A stretch of 64,000 nucleotides of DNA from NCBI GenBank assembly GCA_963751165.1, contig CAVVTP010000005.1, forward strand, positions 117,049 to 181,048, written 5' to 3'. Shown one piece after another: positions 1-9,837 of this stretch. The translations under genes were made by a program, and so were the position numbers. The DNA comes from Roseiarcus sp963751165 (GTDB lineage Bacteria; Pseudomonadota; Alphaproteobacteria; Rhizobiales; Beijerinckiaceae). The stretch's first letter is position 1. Each line of letters starts with the position of its first letter. Below the pieces are notes generated by a model. That model searched no databases, was not told where the DNA came from, and saw only the letters and a list, made by a program, of their open reading frames with translations.

Positions 1-239
1 TCCCGCCTTGGCGAATCGTCAAAGAGAAGCGCGCGACTTTCGCGGCGACGCCGGAGCAGGACGCCAGGCGGCCGTCTTCGCGAACGCAATGGAGCAATGT
101 TTTCCTTGCGGGAGACTGGGTCCAGACCGGCCTGCCGGCCACGATCGAGGGGGCTGTGCGGTCCGGCTGCGAGGCCGCTTCTCTCGCTGTCGCCAGGGCC
201 GCAAAGCCGAAGATTTTCGCCGGAGCCTCCCTCGCATGA
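1..239 (+). CDS. hpnE: HpnE, hydroxysqualene dehydroxylase/desaturase (C-terminal end)
   Basis: Only the last ~79 codons are present; the gene enters from the left edge and the first whole codon is at position 3. The frame reads through RIVKEKRATFAATPEQDA and then NVFLAGDWVQTGLPATIEGA, the FAD-binding C-terminal signature of the squalene-associated amine-oxidase-like family, and ends KIFAGASLA-stop. In the family HpnE works after HpnC and HpnD to finish squalene synthesis from farnesyl diphosphate. The stop overlaps the next start as ATGA, so it is translationally coupled to shc. A long alternative frame that extends shc upstream through this stretch is a shadow of this gene. Confidence 0.9.
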   Translation, partial: PPWRIVKEKRATFAATPEQDARRPSSRTQWSNVFLAGDWVQTGLPATIEGAVRSGCEAASLAVARAAKPKIFAGASLA

Positions 240-2212
240 CTCTCGGCGTCCGACTTCCGCCGGAAGAGATTTTCCTGAACGCGGCGGAGGACGCGATTGC
301 GCGCGCCGCGAAGGCGTTGCACGCGCGTCAGCGCGAGGACGGCCATTGGGTATTCGAGCTCGAGGCCGACGCGACGATCCCGGCGGAATATGTGCTTTTG
401 CGCCACTTCCGTGGCGAGGAGAGGGATATCGGGCTCGAGCGACGCATCGCTGCATACCTTCGCCGCGTCCAGGGCGAACACGGCGGCTGGCCGCTCGTCC
501 ACGGCGGCGCTTTCGACGTCAGCGCGAGCGTCAAGGCCTATTTCGCGCTGAAAACGATCGGCGACGACCCGCATGCCGCGCACATGGCGAGCGCGCGCGC
601 GGCGATCCTCAACCACGGCGGCGCGGCGAAGGGCAACGTTTTCACTCGCTTCCTGCTGGCGCTGTTCGAAGAGATCCCATGGAGCGGCGTGCCGACCATG
701 CCGGTCGAGATCATGCTCCTGCCGCGCTGGTTTCCCTTTCATCTAGACAAGGTTTCCTACTGGGCGCGGACAGTGCTCGTGCCGCTCCTGGTGCTGCAGG
801 CTCTCAAACCCCGCGCCGCCAATCCCCGCGCCGTCAGCCTCGCTGAGCTGTTCGTCACGCCGCCGGAGACCGTGCGCCAATGGCCGACGGGCGCTCACCA
901 GCATTGGGCGTCGGTCAGGCTTTTCGGCGCGATCGATCGTGCGCTGAAACTCGGCGAACCGCTTTTTCCCGGCGCTTCGCGCAAGCGCGCAATCGAGGCT
1001 GCGGTTTCCTTCGTGGAGGAACGCCTCAACGGAGACGACGGTCTCGGGGCGATCTATCCGGCGATGGCGAACGCGGTCCTCATGTTCGACGCCCTCGGCT
1101 ATCCACGCGACGACCCGCGTCTTCTCCAGGCGCGGCGGTCTCTCGACAAGCTGCTTATCGTGCGGGACGAAGAGGCCTATTGCCAGCCCTGCCTCTCGCC
1201 GGTGTGGGACACGGCGCTCGCCGTACACGCGTTGCTCGAAGCGGGCGACGGCGAGAGCCGGAGCCGGGCGCGGCGCGGACTCGAGTGGCTGAAGCCCTTG
1301 CAGGTCCTGGACGTCGTCGGCGACTGGGCCGCGCAACGGCCTGAGGTGAGGCCGGGCGGGTGGGCGTTCCAGTACGCCAATCCGCATTATCCCGATCTCG
1401 ACGACACGGCGGTCGTGGCGATGGCGATGGACCGCGCCGACCGCGAAGTCCCCGAGACAGACAGCGAGGGCTACGCGGAATCGATCGCCCGTGCGCGCGA
1501 ATGGGTCGTCGGCCTGCAGAGCGCAGACGGCGCCTGGGCCGCCTTCGATGCGGACAACGCCTATCATTATCTCAACAATATCCCGTTTGCCGACCATGGA
1601 GCCCTGCTCGATCCGCCGACCGCCGACGTCACCGCCCGCTGCGTCTCGATGCTGGCGCAACTGGGCGAGCGACCTGGCGAAAGCCCTGCGCTACAGCGGG
1701 GGATCGAAGCGCTCCTCCGCCTTCAGGAGAAAGATGGAAGCTGGTTCGGGCGCTGGGGCATGAATTATATCTACGGCGCCTGGTCGGCGCTGTGCGCTCT
1801 CCACGTGGTCGGCCAGGATCTGCGGTCGCAGCCTGTGCGTCGCGCCGTGGACTGGCTTGTCGGAATTCAGAACCCCGATGGTGGGTGGGGCGAGAGTTCC
1901 GACAGCTACAGGCTCGATTACAAGGGTTTCGAGCGCGCCGCGAGCACCGCTTCCCAGACGGCCTGGGCATTATTGGCGCTTATGGCGGCTGGCGAGACGG
2001 ATCACCCGGCGGTGATGGGCGGTGTCGCATACCTTGCAGCGAAACAGGGGCGGGACGGCTTCTGGGAGGAGCCGTTCCACACCGCCACGGGGTTTCCGCG
2101 GGTCTTTTACCTCCGTTATCACGGTTATTCAAAGATATTCCCGCTCTGGGCGCTGGCGCGTTTTCGCAACCTCAAGCGCCGTTACAACCACGGCGCCAAG
2201 GTGGGCATGTGA
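236..2212 (+). CDS. shc: Squalene-hopene cyclase (HpnF)
   Basis: A 658-residue protein, the normal length for bacterial SHC, which cyclises squalene to hopene/diplopterol at the inner membrane. The catalytic acid motif DLDDTAV lies near residue 388. Repeated QW motifs are spread along the chain, for example QREDGHW, QGEHGGW, QSADGAW, QEKDGSW and QNPDGGW. I chose the ATG at 236, which overlaps the hpnE stop, rather than the in-frame extension from position 8, because the extension would overlie hpnE coding sequence and the protein then starts as the family does. A 96-bp gap separates it from the dxs-ispH gene downstream. Confidence 0.97.
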   Translation: MTLGVRLPPEEIFLNAAEDAIARAAKALHARQREDGHWVFELEADATIPAEYVLLRHFRGEERDIGLERRIAAYLRRVQGEHGGWPLVHGGAFDVSASVKAYFALKTIGDDPHAAHMASARAAILNHGGAAKGNVFTRFLLALFEEIPWSGVPTMPVEIMLLPRWFPFHLDKVSYWARTVLVPLLVLQALKPRAANPRAVSLAELFVTPPETVRQWPTGAHQHWASVRLFGAIDRALKLGEPLFPGASRKRAIEAAVSFVEERLNGDDGLGAIYPAMANAVLMFDALGYPRDDPRLLQARRSLDKLLIVRDEEAYCQPCLSPVWDTALAVHALLEAGDGESRSRARRGLEWLKPLQVLDVVGDWAAQRPEVRPGGWAFQYANPHYPDLDDTAVVAMAMDRADREVPETDSEGYAESIARAREWVVGLQSADGAWAAFDADNAYHYLNNIPFADHGALLDPPTADVTARCVSMLAQLGERPGESPALQRGIEALLRLQEKDGSWFGRWGMNYIYGAWSALCALHVVGQDLRSQPVRRAVDWLVGIQNPDGGWGESSDSYRLDYKGFERAASTASQTAWALLALMAAGETDHPAVMGGVAYLAAKQGRDGFWEEPFHTATGFPRVFYLRYHGYSKIFPLWALARFRNLKRRYNHGAKVGM

Positions 2213-2308
2213 CTGAGGCCTCGAACAAGACTTCCTGCTGCGCGATCCACGGGGGAACTTTGGTGAGCGCTGTGCGTTTTGCGATTTCAACGGAAAGCGG
2301 AACCGGCT

Positions 2309-5185
2309 ATGCTTCTCGACACCATCAATAGTCCTGAGCAGCTGCGACTGCGCAGCCCCACGGAACTCAAGACTATTGCCGATGAACTACGGGCCGAAAC
2401 AGTCCGCGCCGTGTCCGTGACCGGCGGCCATCTTGGCGCGAGCCTCGGCGTGGTCGAGTTGACAGTGGCGCTGCACTACGTGTTCGACACCCCTCGCGAC
2501 CGGCTCATCTGGGACGTGGGACACCAGGCCTACCCTCACAAAATCTTGACACGCCGCCGCCATCGCATCCACACGCTGCGGACAAGCGGCGGGCTTTCCG
2601 GCTTCACCAAGCGTAGCGAAAGCGAGTTCGATCCATTCGGCGCGGCACACGCCGCGACCTCGATCTCGGCCGCCCTCGGGATGGCCGTCGTCAGGGACCT
2701 CGCCGGCCGCAGCAACAGGATCATCGCCGTGATCGGCGACGGCTCGCTCTCCGCCGGCATGGCCTACGAGGCCTTGAACAACGCGGGCGCCGCAAAGAGC
2801 AGGCTCATCGTCATCCTGAACGACAACGAGATGTCGATTGCGCCGCCTGTCGGCGCGATATCGGCTTATCTCGGCCGCTTGACCAGGACGCGGGACGGCC
2901 GGCGGCCCGGCAAATCGCCATCGGAAATCAGGGCGGCGCAATCCGGCGAGTCGGCCACCATCTTCGAGGAGATGGGGTTCCAGTACATTGGGCCGATCGA
3001 CGGGCACGACTTCAGTCAACTTCTGCCCGCCCTGGAGAAGGCCCGCGGGTTCGAGTTCGGCCCAGTGCTCATCCACGCCGTCACCCGGAAGGGAAAGGGT
3101 TATGCGCCGGCGGAGGCATCCAGCGACAGGTGCCACAGCGTCGCCAAGTTCGACGTCGAGACGGAAGTCCAGGTCAAGGCCAAGGCCAAGGCGCCGTCTT
3201 ACACGAAAGTGTTCGGCGAGACCCTCGTGAAGGAGGCGAGCAAGGACGAACGCATCGTCGCGGTTACGGCGGCCATGCCGAGCGGAACGGGCCTCGACAT
3301 CTTCGGCAAAGCGTTCCCCAACCGAACCTTCGACGTCGGCATCGCGGAGCAGCACGCGGTGACCTTCGCTGCCGGCATGGCGGCGGAAGGCTACAAGCCT
3401 TTTTGCGCGATCTACTCCACGTTCCTGCAGCGAGGATACGACCAGGTCGTTCATGACGTCGCGCTGCAGTCGCTCCCGGTGCGTTTTGCGATCGACCGGG
3501 CGGGGCTGGTCGGCGCTGACGGCCCCACGCATGCGGGCTCCTTCGACTTAGCCTATCTCGCGTGTCTGCCCGGCTTCGTGGTGATGGCGGCGGCGGACGA
3601 GGCGGAACTCGCGCATATGGTTGCGACGGCGGCCGCCATCGACGACCGGCCTTCGGCCTTCCGCTATCCGCGCGGCGAGGGCGTCGGAGCGCCGCTTCCG
3701 CTGTTCGCCCGTCCCCTCAAGATCGGCAAGGGGCGTGTGCTTCGCGAAGGAAGCGATGTTGCGCTCCTGAGCCTCGGCCCCCGCCTCGCCGAATGCCTCA
3801 GGGCCGCAGACGAACTCGACAACTTCGGCCTCTCGACAACTGTCGCCGACGCCAGATTCGCTAAGCCCCTTGACGTCGAACTGATCCTGAGGCTAGCCGA
3901 CGAGCACGACGCGCTGATTACGATCGAGGAGGGATCGATCGGCGGATTCGGCGCGCATGTCATGCAGCTGCTCTTGGAGCACGGACGGCTTGACGGCGCG
4001 CTCAGAGCGCGCTCGATGGTGCTTCCTGACCTCTTCCTGGAGCAGGACGATCCGACCGCCATGTACGCCAAAGCCAAACTCGACGCGAATGGAATCGTCG
4101 CCAAGGTCTTCGAGGCGCTGAATCGCGAGCCTCGCGCCGGGCGGTCGGGCCCCGTCCGGTTTCCGTTCTCCCGTTGGCCATCGGGAAACCGGGCGCCTTT
4201 GCGAGTCCTCCTGGCGAAACCGAGGGGCTTTTGCGCCGGCGTTGTGCGCGCGATCGATATCGTGGAACGTTCGCTGGAGAAATACGACGCTCCGGTCTAC
4301 GTGCGCCACGAGATCGTCCACAACAAGCGCGTCGTCGATGTTCTCAAGGCGAAAGGCGCGCGGTTTGTAGAAGAGCTGTCGGAGGTGCCTGACGGAGCCG
4401 TCGCGATCTTCAGCGCGCACGGCGTGCCGAAGAGGGTCGAGGAAGAGGCTGCCGCGCGGGGCTTGACGGTTCACAATGCGACCTGCCCGCTGGTGACGAA
4501 GGTGCACAACCAAGCCAAGCGATACGGAATGCAGGGCCGGGCGGTGATCCTCATCGGGCATGCCGGCCACCCGGAGGTCGAGGGAACGCTCGGGCAGGTC
4601 GCAGCTCCCGTCACGCTGGTCCAGACGGAAAACGACGTCGAGGCGCTGCAGATTCCGCGGGACACGCCAGTCGGCTATATCACACAGACCACTCTGAGCG
4701 TCGACGACACCAGGGCGATCATCTCCGCGCTCGAAAGGCGTTTCAGCGATATCTTGGGACCCGACACAAAAGACATCTGCTACGCCACGCAAAACCGCCA
4801 GTGGGCAGTGCGCGAGCTTTGCAAGGAGGTCGACGTGGTTCTGGTCGTGGGCGCCAAGAACAGCTCAAACTCGAACCGCCTCTGCGAGATTGCAACCCAG
4901 ATGGGGCTCCCGACCTACCTGATTGCGGACAGCAGCGAGATCCGTCGGGACTGGGTCGATGGCGTCCGCTCGGTTGGCGTCACGGCGGGAGCCTCAGCGC
5001 CTGAAGAGCTGGTTTCGGACGTGATCCGCTATCTCGCGAGTCTCCGTCCCGTCGAGATTTCGACGCTCAATGGTCCAGATGAAGTGATCGAGTTCAAGCT
5101 TCCCCTGGAACTCGCAGGAAGCCCACCACCCGTCCCGCAACGGCCGAAGACGACGGAAGCAATTCATCATGATCCCATTCTTTAG
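2309..5185 (+). CDS. Fused DXS-IspH (first and last steps of the MEP pathway)
   Basis: One uninterrupted 958-residue frame joins two MEP-pathway enzymes. Residues 1 to about 620 are 1-deoxy-D-xylulose-5-phosphate synthase: DVGHQAYPHKI, the thiamine motif GDGSLSAGM...NDNEMSI, and GIAEQHAVTFAAG are present. After a linker of about 15-25 residues, residues ~630-940 are 4-hydroxy-3-methylbut-2-enyl diphosphate reductase: the cluster cysteines sit in RGFCAGV, NATCPLVTKVH and DICYATQNRQ, and HPEVEGT, TQTTLSVDDT and NSSNSNRL are intact. Both halves look catalytically complete. Physical fusion of the entry and exit enzymes in the hopanoid operon suggests a dedicated IPP/DMAPP supply. Start taken at ATG 2309; upstream in-frame codons lack DXS similarity. 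It overlaps hpnH by 17 bp. Confidence 0.93.
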   Translation: MLLDTINSPEQLRLRSPTELKTIADELRAETVRAVSVTGGHLGASLGVVELTVALHYVFDTPRDRLIWDVGHQAYPHKILTRRRHRIHTLRTSGGLSGFTKRSESEFDPFGAAHAATSISAALGMAVVRDLAGRSNRIIAVIGDGSLSAGMAYEALNNAGAAKSRLIVILNDNEMSIAPPVGAISAYLGRLTRTRDGRRPGKSPSEIRAAQSGESATIFEEMGFQYIGPIDGHDFSQLLPALEKARGFEFGPVLIHAVTRKGKGYAPAEASSDRCHSVAKFDVETEVQVKAKAKAPSYTKVFGETLVKEASKDERIVAVTAAMPSGTGLDIFGKAFPNRTFDVGIAEQHAVTFAAGMAAEGYKPFCAIYSTFLQRGYDQVVHDVALQSLPVRFAIDRAGLVGADGPTHAGSFDLAYLACLPGFVVMAAADEAELAHMVATAAAIDDRPSAFRYPRGEGVGAPLPLFARPLKIGKGRVLREGSDVALLSLGPRLAECLRAADELDNFGLSTTVADARFAKPLDVELILRLADEHDALITIEEGSIGGFGAHVMQLLLEHGRLDGALRARSMVLPDLFLEQDDPTAMYAKAKLDANGIVAKVFEALNREPRAGRSGPVRFPFSRWPSGNRAPLRVLLAKPRGFCAGVVRAIDIVERSLEKYDAPVYVRHEIVHNKRVVDVLKAKGARFVEELSEVPDGAVAIFSAHGVPKRVEEEAAARGLTVHNATCPLVTKVHNQAKRYGMQGRAVILIGHAGHPEVEGTLGQVAAPVTLVQTENDVEALQIPRDTPVGYITQTTLSVDDTRAIISALERRFSDILGPDTKDICYATQNRQWAVRELCKEVDVVLVVGAKNSSNSNRLCEIATQMGLPTYLIADSSEIRRDWVDGVRSVGVTAGASAPEELVSDVIRYLASLRPVEISTLNGPDEVIEFKLPLELAGSPPPVPQRPKTTEAIHHDPIL

Positions 5186-6317
5186 GGAAGCAAAGATCGC
5201 CGCCTACCTGCTCAAGCAGAGGTTCGCTGGCCGAGACCGGTATCCGTTGGTGTTGATGCTGGAGCCGCTTTTCCGCTGCAACCTCGAGTGCGCGGGATGC
5301 GGCAAGATCGACTACCCCGATCCCATCCTCAACCAGCGGCTGTCGGTGCAGGAGTGCCTCGACGCAGTAGACGAATGCGGCGCTCCTCTGGTCGCCATTC
5401 CCGGAGGGGAGCCGCTGATCCATCGCGAGATCGGCGCGATCGTGGAGGGAATCGTCAAGCGGAAGAAGTTCGTCTCGTTGTGCACGAACGCGCTTCTGCT
5501 CGAGAAGAAGATGCATCTGTTCAAACCATCGCCCTATCTTTTCTTCTCCGTGCATCTCGACGGACTGAAGGACGTTCACGACAAGTCGGTGTGCCAGGCC
5601 GGCGTCTTCGATGTCGCGGTCTCGGCGATCAAGAAAGCGAGAGCTCAGGGGTTCCAGGTCAACGTCAACATGACGGTGTTCGACGGCCATTCCGTTGACG
5701 ACATCGCTTCCTTTCTCGACTTCGCCGCTGAGCTCGGGGTCGGCGTGTCGATATCGCCGGGCTACGCTTACGAGCGCGCGCCCGACCAGGCTCACTTCCT
5801 CGCCCGCAGGAAGACGAAGCAGCTGTTCCGGGACCTTTTCGCGATTGGCAAAGGCAAGCGGTGGCGCTTCATGCATTCGACCCTTTTCCTCGACTTCCTG
5901 GCCGGGAACCGGGATTTCCACTGCACGCCGTGGGGCATGCCGACCCGCAACGTGTTCGGTTGGCAGAAGCCGTGCTATCTCCTCGGCGAAGGATACGCGG
6001 CGTCATTCAAGGAACTCATGGACACTACGGACTGGGACAGCTACGGCACTGGCCGATACGAGAAGTGCGCCAACTGCATGGCGCACTGCGGCTATGAGCC
6101 TACGGCGGCGCATGTGGCGATGACCCGCCCGTGGTTGGCGGTCTGGACCGCAATTCGGGGCATACGGACGGACGGCCCAATGGCGCCGGAGATCCCGCTC
6201 GACGCGCAGAGGTCCGCCGAGTACGTCTACTCGGCTCACGTGGAGCGGATGCTGGCGCGCATTGGCCACAAGCCTCGGTCCGCAGCGCAAAAGTCCTCTC
6301 CTTCCGTTGCCCGATGA
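5169..6317 (+). CDS. hpnH: HpnH, radical SAM adenosyl-hopene transferase
   Basis: A 382-residue radical SAM enzyme. The CxxxCxxC cluster motif is in FRCNLECAGCGKIDYPD near residue 40, followed by the glycine-rich SAM loop AIPGGEPLIH. A cysteine-rich C-terminal segment (KCANCMAHCGYEP) is also present, as in the family. In characterised systems HpnH joins 5'-deoxyadenosine to hopene to make adenosylhopane, the first C35 hopanoid. The start overlaps the dxs-ispH stop region by 17 bp and the end overlaps hpnN, so the genes form one operon. Confidence 0.96.
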   Translation: MIPFFREAKIAAYLLKQRFAGRDRYPLVLMLEPLFRCNLECAGCGKIDYPDPILNQRLSVQECLDAVDECGAPLVAIPGGEPLIHREIGAIVEGIVKRKKFVSLCTNALLLEKKMHLFKPSPYLFFSVHLDGLKDVHDKSVCQAGVFDVAVSAIKKARAQGFQVNVNMTVFDGHSVDDIASFLDFAAELGVGVSISPGYAYERAPDQAHFLARRKTKQLFRDLFAIGKGKRWRFMHSTLFLDFLAGNRDFHCTPWGMPTRNVFGWQKPCYLLGEGYAASFKELMDTTDWDSYGTGRYEKCANCMAHCGYEPTAAHVAMTRPWLAVWTAIRGIRTDGPMAPEIPLDAQRSAEYVYSAHVERMLARIGHKPRSAAQKSSPSVAR

Positions 6318-8970
6318 GCGTGGAAACGCGCCGCCCGGACCTGGTCGGGCGCAGGGTGAGGATCACCCTCGGTCCGGCATAGCGGGCGCGGTCGCAGCAG
6401 TCGTTGGGTTCTGTCTGGTTCATGCGCGGCTCGTGGTCGTGGCCGGGGTCATTTTCGCCGCGGCTTGCTCGATCTACGCCGCCAGCAATTTTCGGTTGAA
6501 TTCCGACATCAATGCGCTCTTGCCGACGAACGTCGCGTGGCGGCAGCATGAGCTTGCGTTCGAAAAGGCATTCCGCAGGTTCAACCTTCTCGAAGCCGTG
6601 GTCGAGGCTCCGACTCCGGAACTCGCCGCCGCGGCGACCTCGGCGCTCGCCCACACGCTCGAGGCGGACAAGGCTCGGTTCAAGTCGGTGACCAACGTGG
6701 GCGAATCCGGCTTTTTCCATCGCCGCGGGCTTCTCTATCTGTCGCTGGATGAGTTGAAGCGCACCGCGGCCGGTCTCATCGAAGGCGAGCCGATCATCCA
6801 CGATATCTCAACGGACCGGAGCTTGCGCGGGCTCGTGGCGGAACTCGAGGACGCGCTGCTCGGCCTCCAGTCTAATCGGCTGAAGCTCGACGATTTTGCC
6901 GGCCCCTTGAACATGGTTTCGGACAGTCTGGAGAAGGTGCTGGCGGGCAAGCCGTCGAGCTTCTCGTGGCAACAGCTGACTGAAGGCGCGGCTACGGCGT
7001 CGCTGACCGAACGGCTCGGCTTCATCGAGATCAATCCAGTCCTCGACTTTAACTCCGTGGAGCCCGGGGAGGAAGCCGAGGCGACGGTTCACCGGATTGC
7101 CGCGCCGATCGCGGCGCAATTTCAGGCGAGCGTGCGGGTGACAGGCCCGGTCGCCATCGACGACGAGCAATTCGGAAGCATCAAGGAGAACGCGATCCGT
7201 AACGGCGCCATCACGATTGCAATCGTCGTTTTCATCCTTTGGATGGCATTGCGGTCGGGGCGCCTTATCCTCGCGCTGGTCGTCAATCTGCTGGTCGGTC
7301 TGACTGCGACAGCGGCGGCCGGATTGCTGATGCTTGGCGCGTTCAACATTATTTCGATCTACTTCGCAGTGCTGTTTGTCGGCATCGGTGTCGATTTCGC
7401 GATTCAGTTCAGCGTCCGCTATCGCGACGAGCGGCATCGTCTGGGCGACCTTGAGACTGCGATCCGGAGCGCCGGATCCAGAGTCGCCATGCCGCTCGCC
7501 CTCGCCTCGCTTGCGACCGCGGCCGGATTCTTCTCCTTTCTTCCGACCGACTACAAGGGCGTATCCGAACTTGGCCTTATCGCCGGCGCCGGAATGCTGA
7601 TCGCCTTTTTGACCAGCATGACGCTCCTTCCTGCGCTGATCATGCTGACGAATCCGCCCGGCGAGCCGGAAGCTCTCGGCTACGCTTTTCTTGCGCCGGT
7701 CGACGAGTATCTCGCCCGGCACAGGATGCCGATTATCGTCGGCACGTTGCTCGTCGTCGCCTGCGTGTCCCCGGCGCTTTCATACCTCAAGTTCGACTTC
7801 AATCCCATCAATCTGCAGAACCCGAACAGCGAAGCGATTTCTACGTATCTCGAGCTCCAGAAGGATCGCGCGATCGGCGCCAACGCCGTGCAGGCGCTCG
7901 CCGCCTCGCTCGAGGAAGCGAACGCCGTCGCGGCCAGGCTCATGAAGCTGCCTCAGGTCGCGAGCGTCAGGACGCTTTCGACTTTCATTCCTGCCGATCA
8001 GGACCAGAAGATCCCGATCATTCGCAGCGTTGCGACCAAGCTTGCGGGAGCGTTCGACGCGAAGGAGACGTCGCCGCCGCCGACAGACGCCGAGAACGTC
8101 GCTGCGTTGAACGAAGGCGCGCAGCGCCTGACGGAAGCGGCCGCGGGTCAACAGGGCCCCGGCGCGGCAGCCATGAGAAGGCTCGCGGGTCTTCTCTCGC
8201 AACTCGCCAAGGCGGCCCCCGATATGCGCGACAAGGCCTCCGAAACGCTCATCTGGCCGCTGAACGCCGATCTTGCAGACCTTCAAGCGTCGCTGGAGGG
8301 GAAGCCGGTGACGCAGGCCGATCTGCCGCCTGCGCTCGTGGGCGACTGGGTTGCGCCGGACGGCGAGGCCCGTATCTCGATCTTGCCGAAGGCGGATCCG
8401 GACGACCTTCCAGCGATGCGAACCTTCGCCCGGGCGGTCGTCGCTATCGCACCGGGCGCGACGGAGGGCGCGATCGCAACGATCGACGGAGGCGACATGA
8501 TCCTGCGGGCCTTCGTCGAGGCCGGCGCCTGGGCTTTGGCGTCGATCGCCGTGCTGCTCTTTATTTTCCTTCGGCGACTCCGCGACGTCATGCTCACTCT
8601 GGTCCCGCTGGCGCTGGCCGCCCTCGTCACCATGGAGGCGATGACGCTGATCGGCATGTCCTTCAACTTCGCCAACATCATCGCGCTGCCGTTGCTGCTC
8701 GGCGTTGGTGTGGCGTTCAAGATCTATTACATAGTAGCCTGGCGGGAGGGCACGACGCATCTTCTCCAGACGCCCCTGACCCGTGCTGTTTTCTACAGCG
8801 CCCTGACGACCGCGACGGCGTTTGGCAGCCTCTGGTTCTCGAGCAATCCGGGAGCGTCGAGCATGGGCAAGCTTCTCGCCTTGTCCCTGGCGTGCACGCT
8901 GGCCGCCGCGGTCCTTTTCCAACCGATCCTGATGGGCAAGCCGCGCACCCCCGCCGATCGAATCGACTAG
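6262..8970 (+). CDS. hpnN: HpnN, hopanoid RND/MMPL transporter
   Basis: A 902-residue RND-type membrane protein with two repeats, each a hydrophobic helix, a large periplasmic loop and a bundle of membrane helices (first bundle around residues 315-460, second around 750-895). The N-terminal pattern NSDINALLP followed by an ELAFEKAF segment matches hopanoid-associated HpnN. HpnN moves hopanoids from inner to outer membrane. The start is uncertain: ATG 6262 lies 56 bp inside hpnH, and the first ~40 residues are Pro/Arg-rich and unlike the family; a TTG near 6307 is an alternative. It lies directly downstream of hpnH, in the same operon. Confidence 0.93.
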   Translation: MATSLGPQRKSPLLPLPDERGNAPPGPGRAQGEDHPRSGIAGAVAAVVGFCLVHARLVVVAGVIFAAACSIYAASNFRLNSDINALLPTNVAWRQHELAFEKAFRRFNLLEAVVEAPTPELAAAATSALAHTLEADKARFKSVTNVGESGFFHRRGLLYLSLDELKRTAAGLIEGEPIIHDISTDRSLRGLVAELEDALLGLQSNRLKLDDFAGPLNMVSDSLEKVLAGKPSSFSWQQLTEGAATASLTERLGFIEINPVLDFNSVEPGEEAEATVHRIAAPIAAQFQASVRVTGPVAIDDEQFGSIKENAIRNGAITIAIVVFILWMALRSGRLILALVVNLLVGLTATAAAGLLMLGAFNIISIYFAVLFVGIGVDFAIQFSVRYRDERHRLGDLETAIRSAGSRVAMPLALASLATAAGFFSFLPTDYKGVSELGLIAGAGMLIAFLTSMTLLPALIMLTNPPGEPEALGYAFLAPVDEYLARHRMPIIVGTLLVVACVSPALSYLKFDFNPINLQNPNSEAISTYLELQKDRAIGANAVQALAASLEEANAVAARLMKLPQVASVRTLSTFIPADQDQKIPIIRSVATKLAGAFDAKETSPPPTDAENVAALNEGAQRLTEAAAGQQGPGAAAMRRLAGLLSQLAKAAPDMRDKASETLIWPLNADLADLQASLEGKPVTQADLPPALVGDWVAPDGEARISILPKADPDDLPAMRTFARAVVAIAPGATEGAIATIDGGDMILRAFVEAGAWALASIAVLLFIFLRRLRDVMLTLVPLALAALVTMEAMTLIGMSFNFANIIALPLLLGVGVAFKIYYIVAWREGTTHLLQTPLTRAVFYSALTTATAFGSLWFSSNPGASSMGKLLALSLACTLAAAVLFQPILMGKPRTPADRID

Positions 8971-8990
8971 CCTGAAACGAGGAGACTCCG

Positions 8991-9221
8991 ATGACTGTCC
9001 GCCAGATTTCTATCGCCGCCGCGCTGCTTGTCCTGTCGTCGAGCGCGATGGCGCAATCGGGCACCCCGGAAGAGCAGGCGGCATGCCGCCCCGACGTCCG
9101 GCGCTTTTGCTATAAGGTCAAGGAGAGCGACGGGACGAACGCGTTTCTCCAGTGTTTGCAGGAGCACCGCGTTAAACTGAGCGCCCGCTGCCGCGCGGTT
9201 CTCGAGGGCCACGGAATGTGA
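8991..9221 (+). CDS. Small secreted cysteine-rich-repeat protein
   Basis: A 76-residue protein with a clear signal peptide (about residues 1-21, ending SSAMAQ) and one cysteine-rich repeat: EEQAACRPDVRRFCYKV, then FLQCLQEHRVKLSARCRAVL. This spacing (C, C, C, C with an RVKLSxxC ending) resembles the Cys-rich GLG1/FGFR-type repeat found as small periplasmic proteins in rhizobia-like bacteria. The ATG follows a GAGGAGAC ribosome site. It lies 20 bp after hpnN, so it is probably co-transcribed with the hopanoid operon. Function unknown. Confidence 0.82.
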   Translation: MTVRQISIAAALLVLSSSAMAQSGTPEEQAACRPDVRRFCYKVKESDGTNAFLQCLQEHRVKLSARCRAVLEGHGM

Positions 9222-9318
9222 ACGGTCGACTGACCCGTCGGCGCCAAAATCCGATCATCAAAGCGACGGATTCAGCGGAAAAAAGCGTGGGTTCCAACGT
9301 GTCGTCAGATGGCGAAGC

Positions 9319-9819
9319 ATGAAAGCTGCACTCGTAGTTCCACTCATCGCATTCGGGCTTGCATCCGGGCCGGCCCTTGCCGGCGCCGATACAACTGCCG
9401 CGGGCTTTTGGCAGCAGGTCGACAATGACGGCCACGTCGGCGGATGGTTCTACTTCGCCAAGGTAAACGGCCGCTACGAAGGCCGCCTTGTCAAGATGTT
9501 CGAAAAGCCCGGTGAGCCGACTTTCGTCGTGTGCGCCAAGTGCACTGGGAAGCAGAAGAACGCGCCAATGCTCGGCCTCGTCATCGTCAAGGACATGAAG
9601 CGCAACGGGCTGAAATACGAAGAAGGATCCATTCTCGATCCACGCGACGGAACCGTCTATCACGCCCAAATGGAGTTGAGTGCGGACGGTCAGAAATTGT
9701 CGGTGCGCGGCTATCTCGGCATTCCGCTGCTCGGGCAAACTCAGGTCTGGAACCGGCTGCCCGACAATTCAATGCCGCCGGCCGAGATTCCCAAGGAGTC
9801 TGTTTCGCAGGACCCCTGA
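9319..9819 (+). CDS. DUF2147-family secreted protein
   Basis: A 166-residue exported protein. The signal peptide covers roughly residues 1-21 (GPALAGA). The mature part starts GFWQQVDNDGHVGGWFYFAK and contains CAKCTGKQKNAPMLGL, ILDPRDGTVYHAQMELS and VRGYLGIPLLGQTQVW, the hallmark pattern of DUF2147, a small beta-rich periplasmic domain. No catalytic function is established for the family. It is 97 bp downstream of the cysteine-rich protein and faces the convergent acyltransferase gene. Confidence 0.88.
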   Translation: MKAALVVPLIAFGLASGPALAGADTTAAGFWQQVDNDGHVGGWFYFAKVNGRYEGRLVKMFEKPGEPTFVVCAKCTGKQKNAPMLGLVIVKDMKRNGLKYEEGSILDPRDGTVYHAQMELSADGQKLSVRGYLGIPLLGQTQVWNRLPDNSMPPAEIPKESVSQDP

Positions 9820-9837
9820 GGATCGCGCCCCATCCTC

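Noticed and set aside
8..235. 76-residue N-terminal extension of shc
   Set aside because: The stretch codes for the HpnE C-terminus in another frame, and the extension is Arg/Pro-rich without similarity to cyclases.
743..1660. Long minus-strand ORF opposite shc
   Set aside because: High-GC shadow of shc; Arg/His-rich with no domain.
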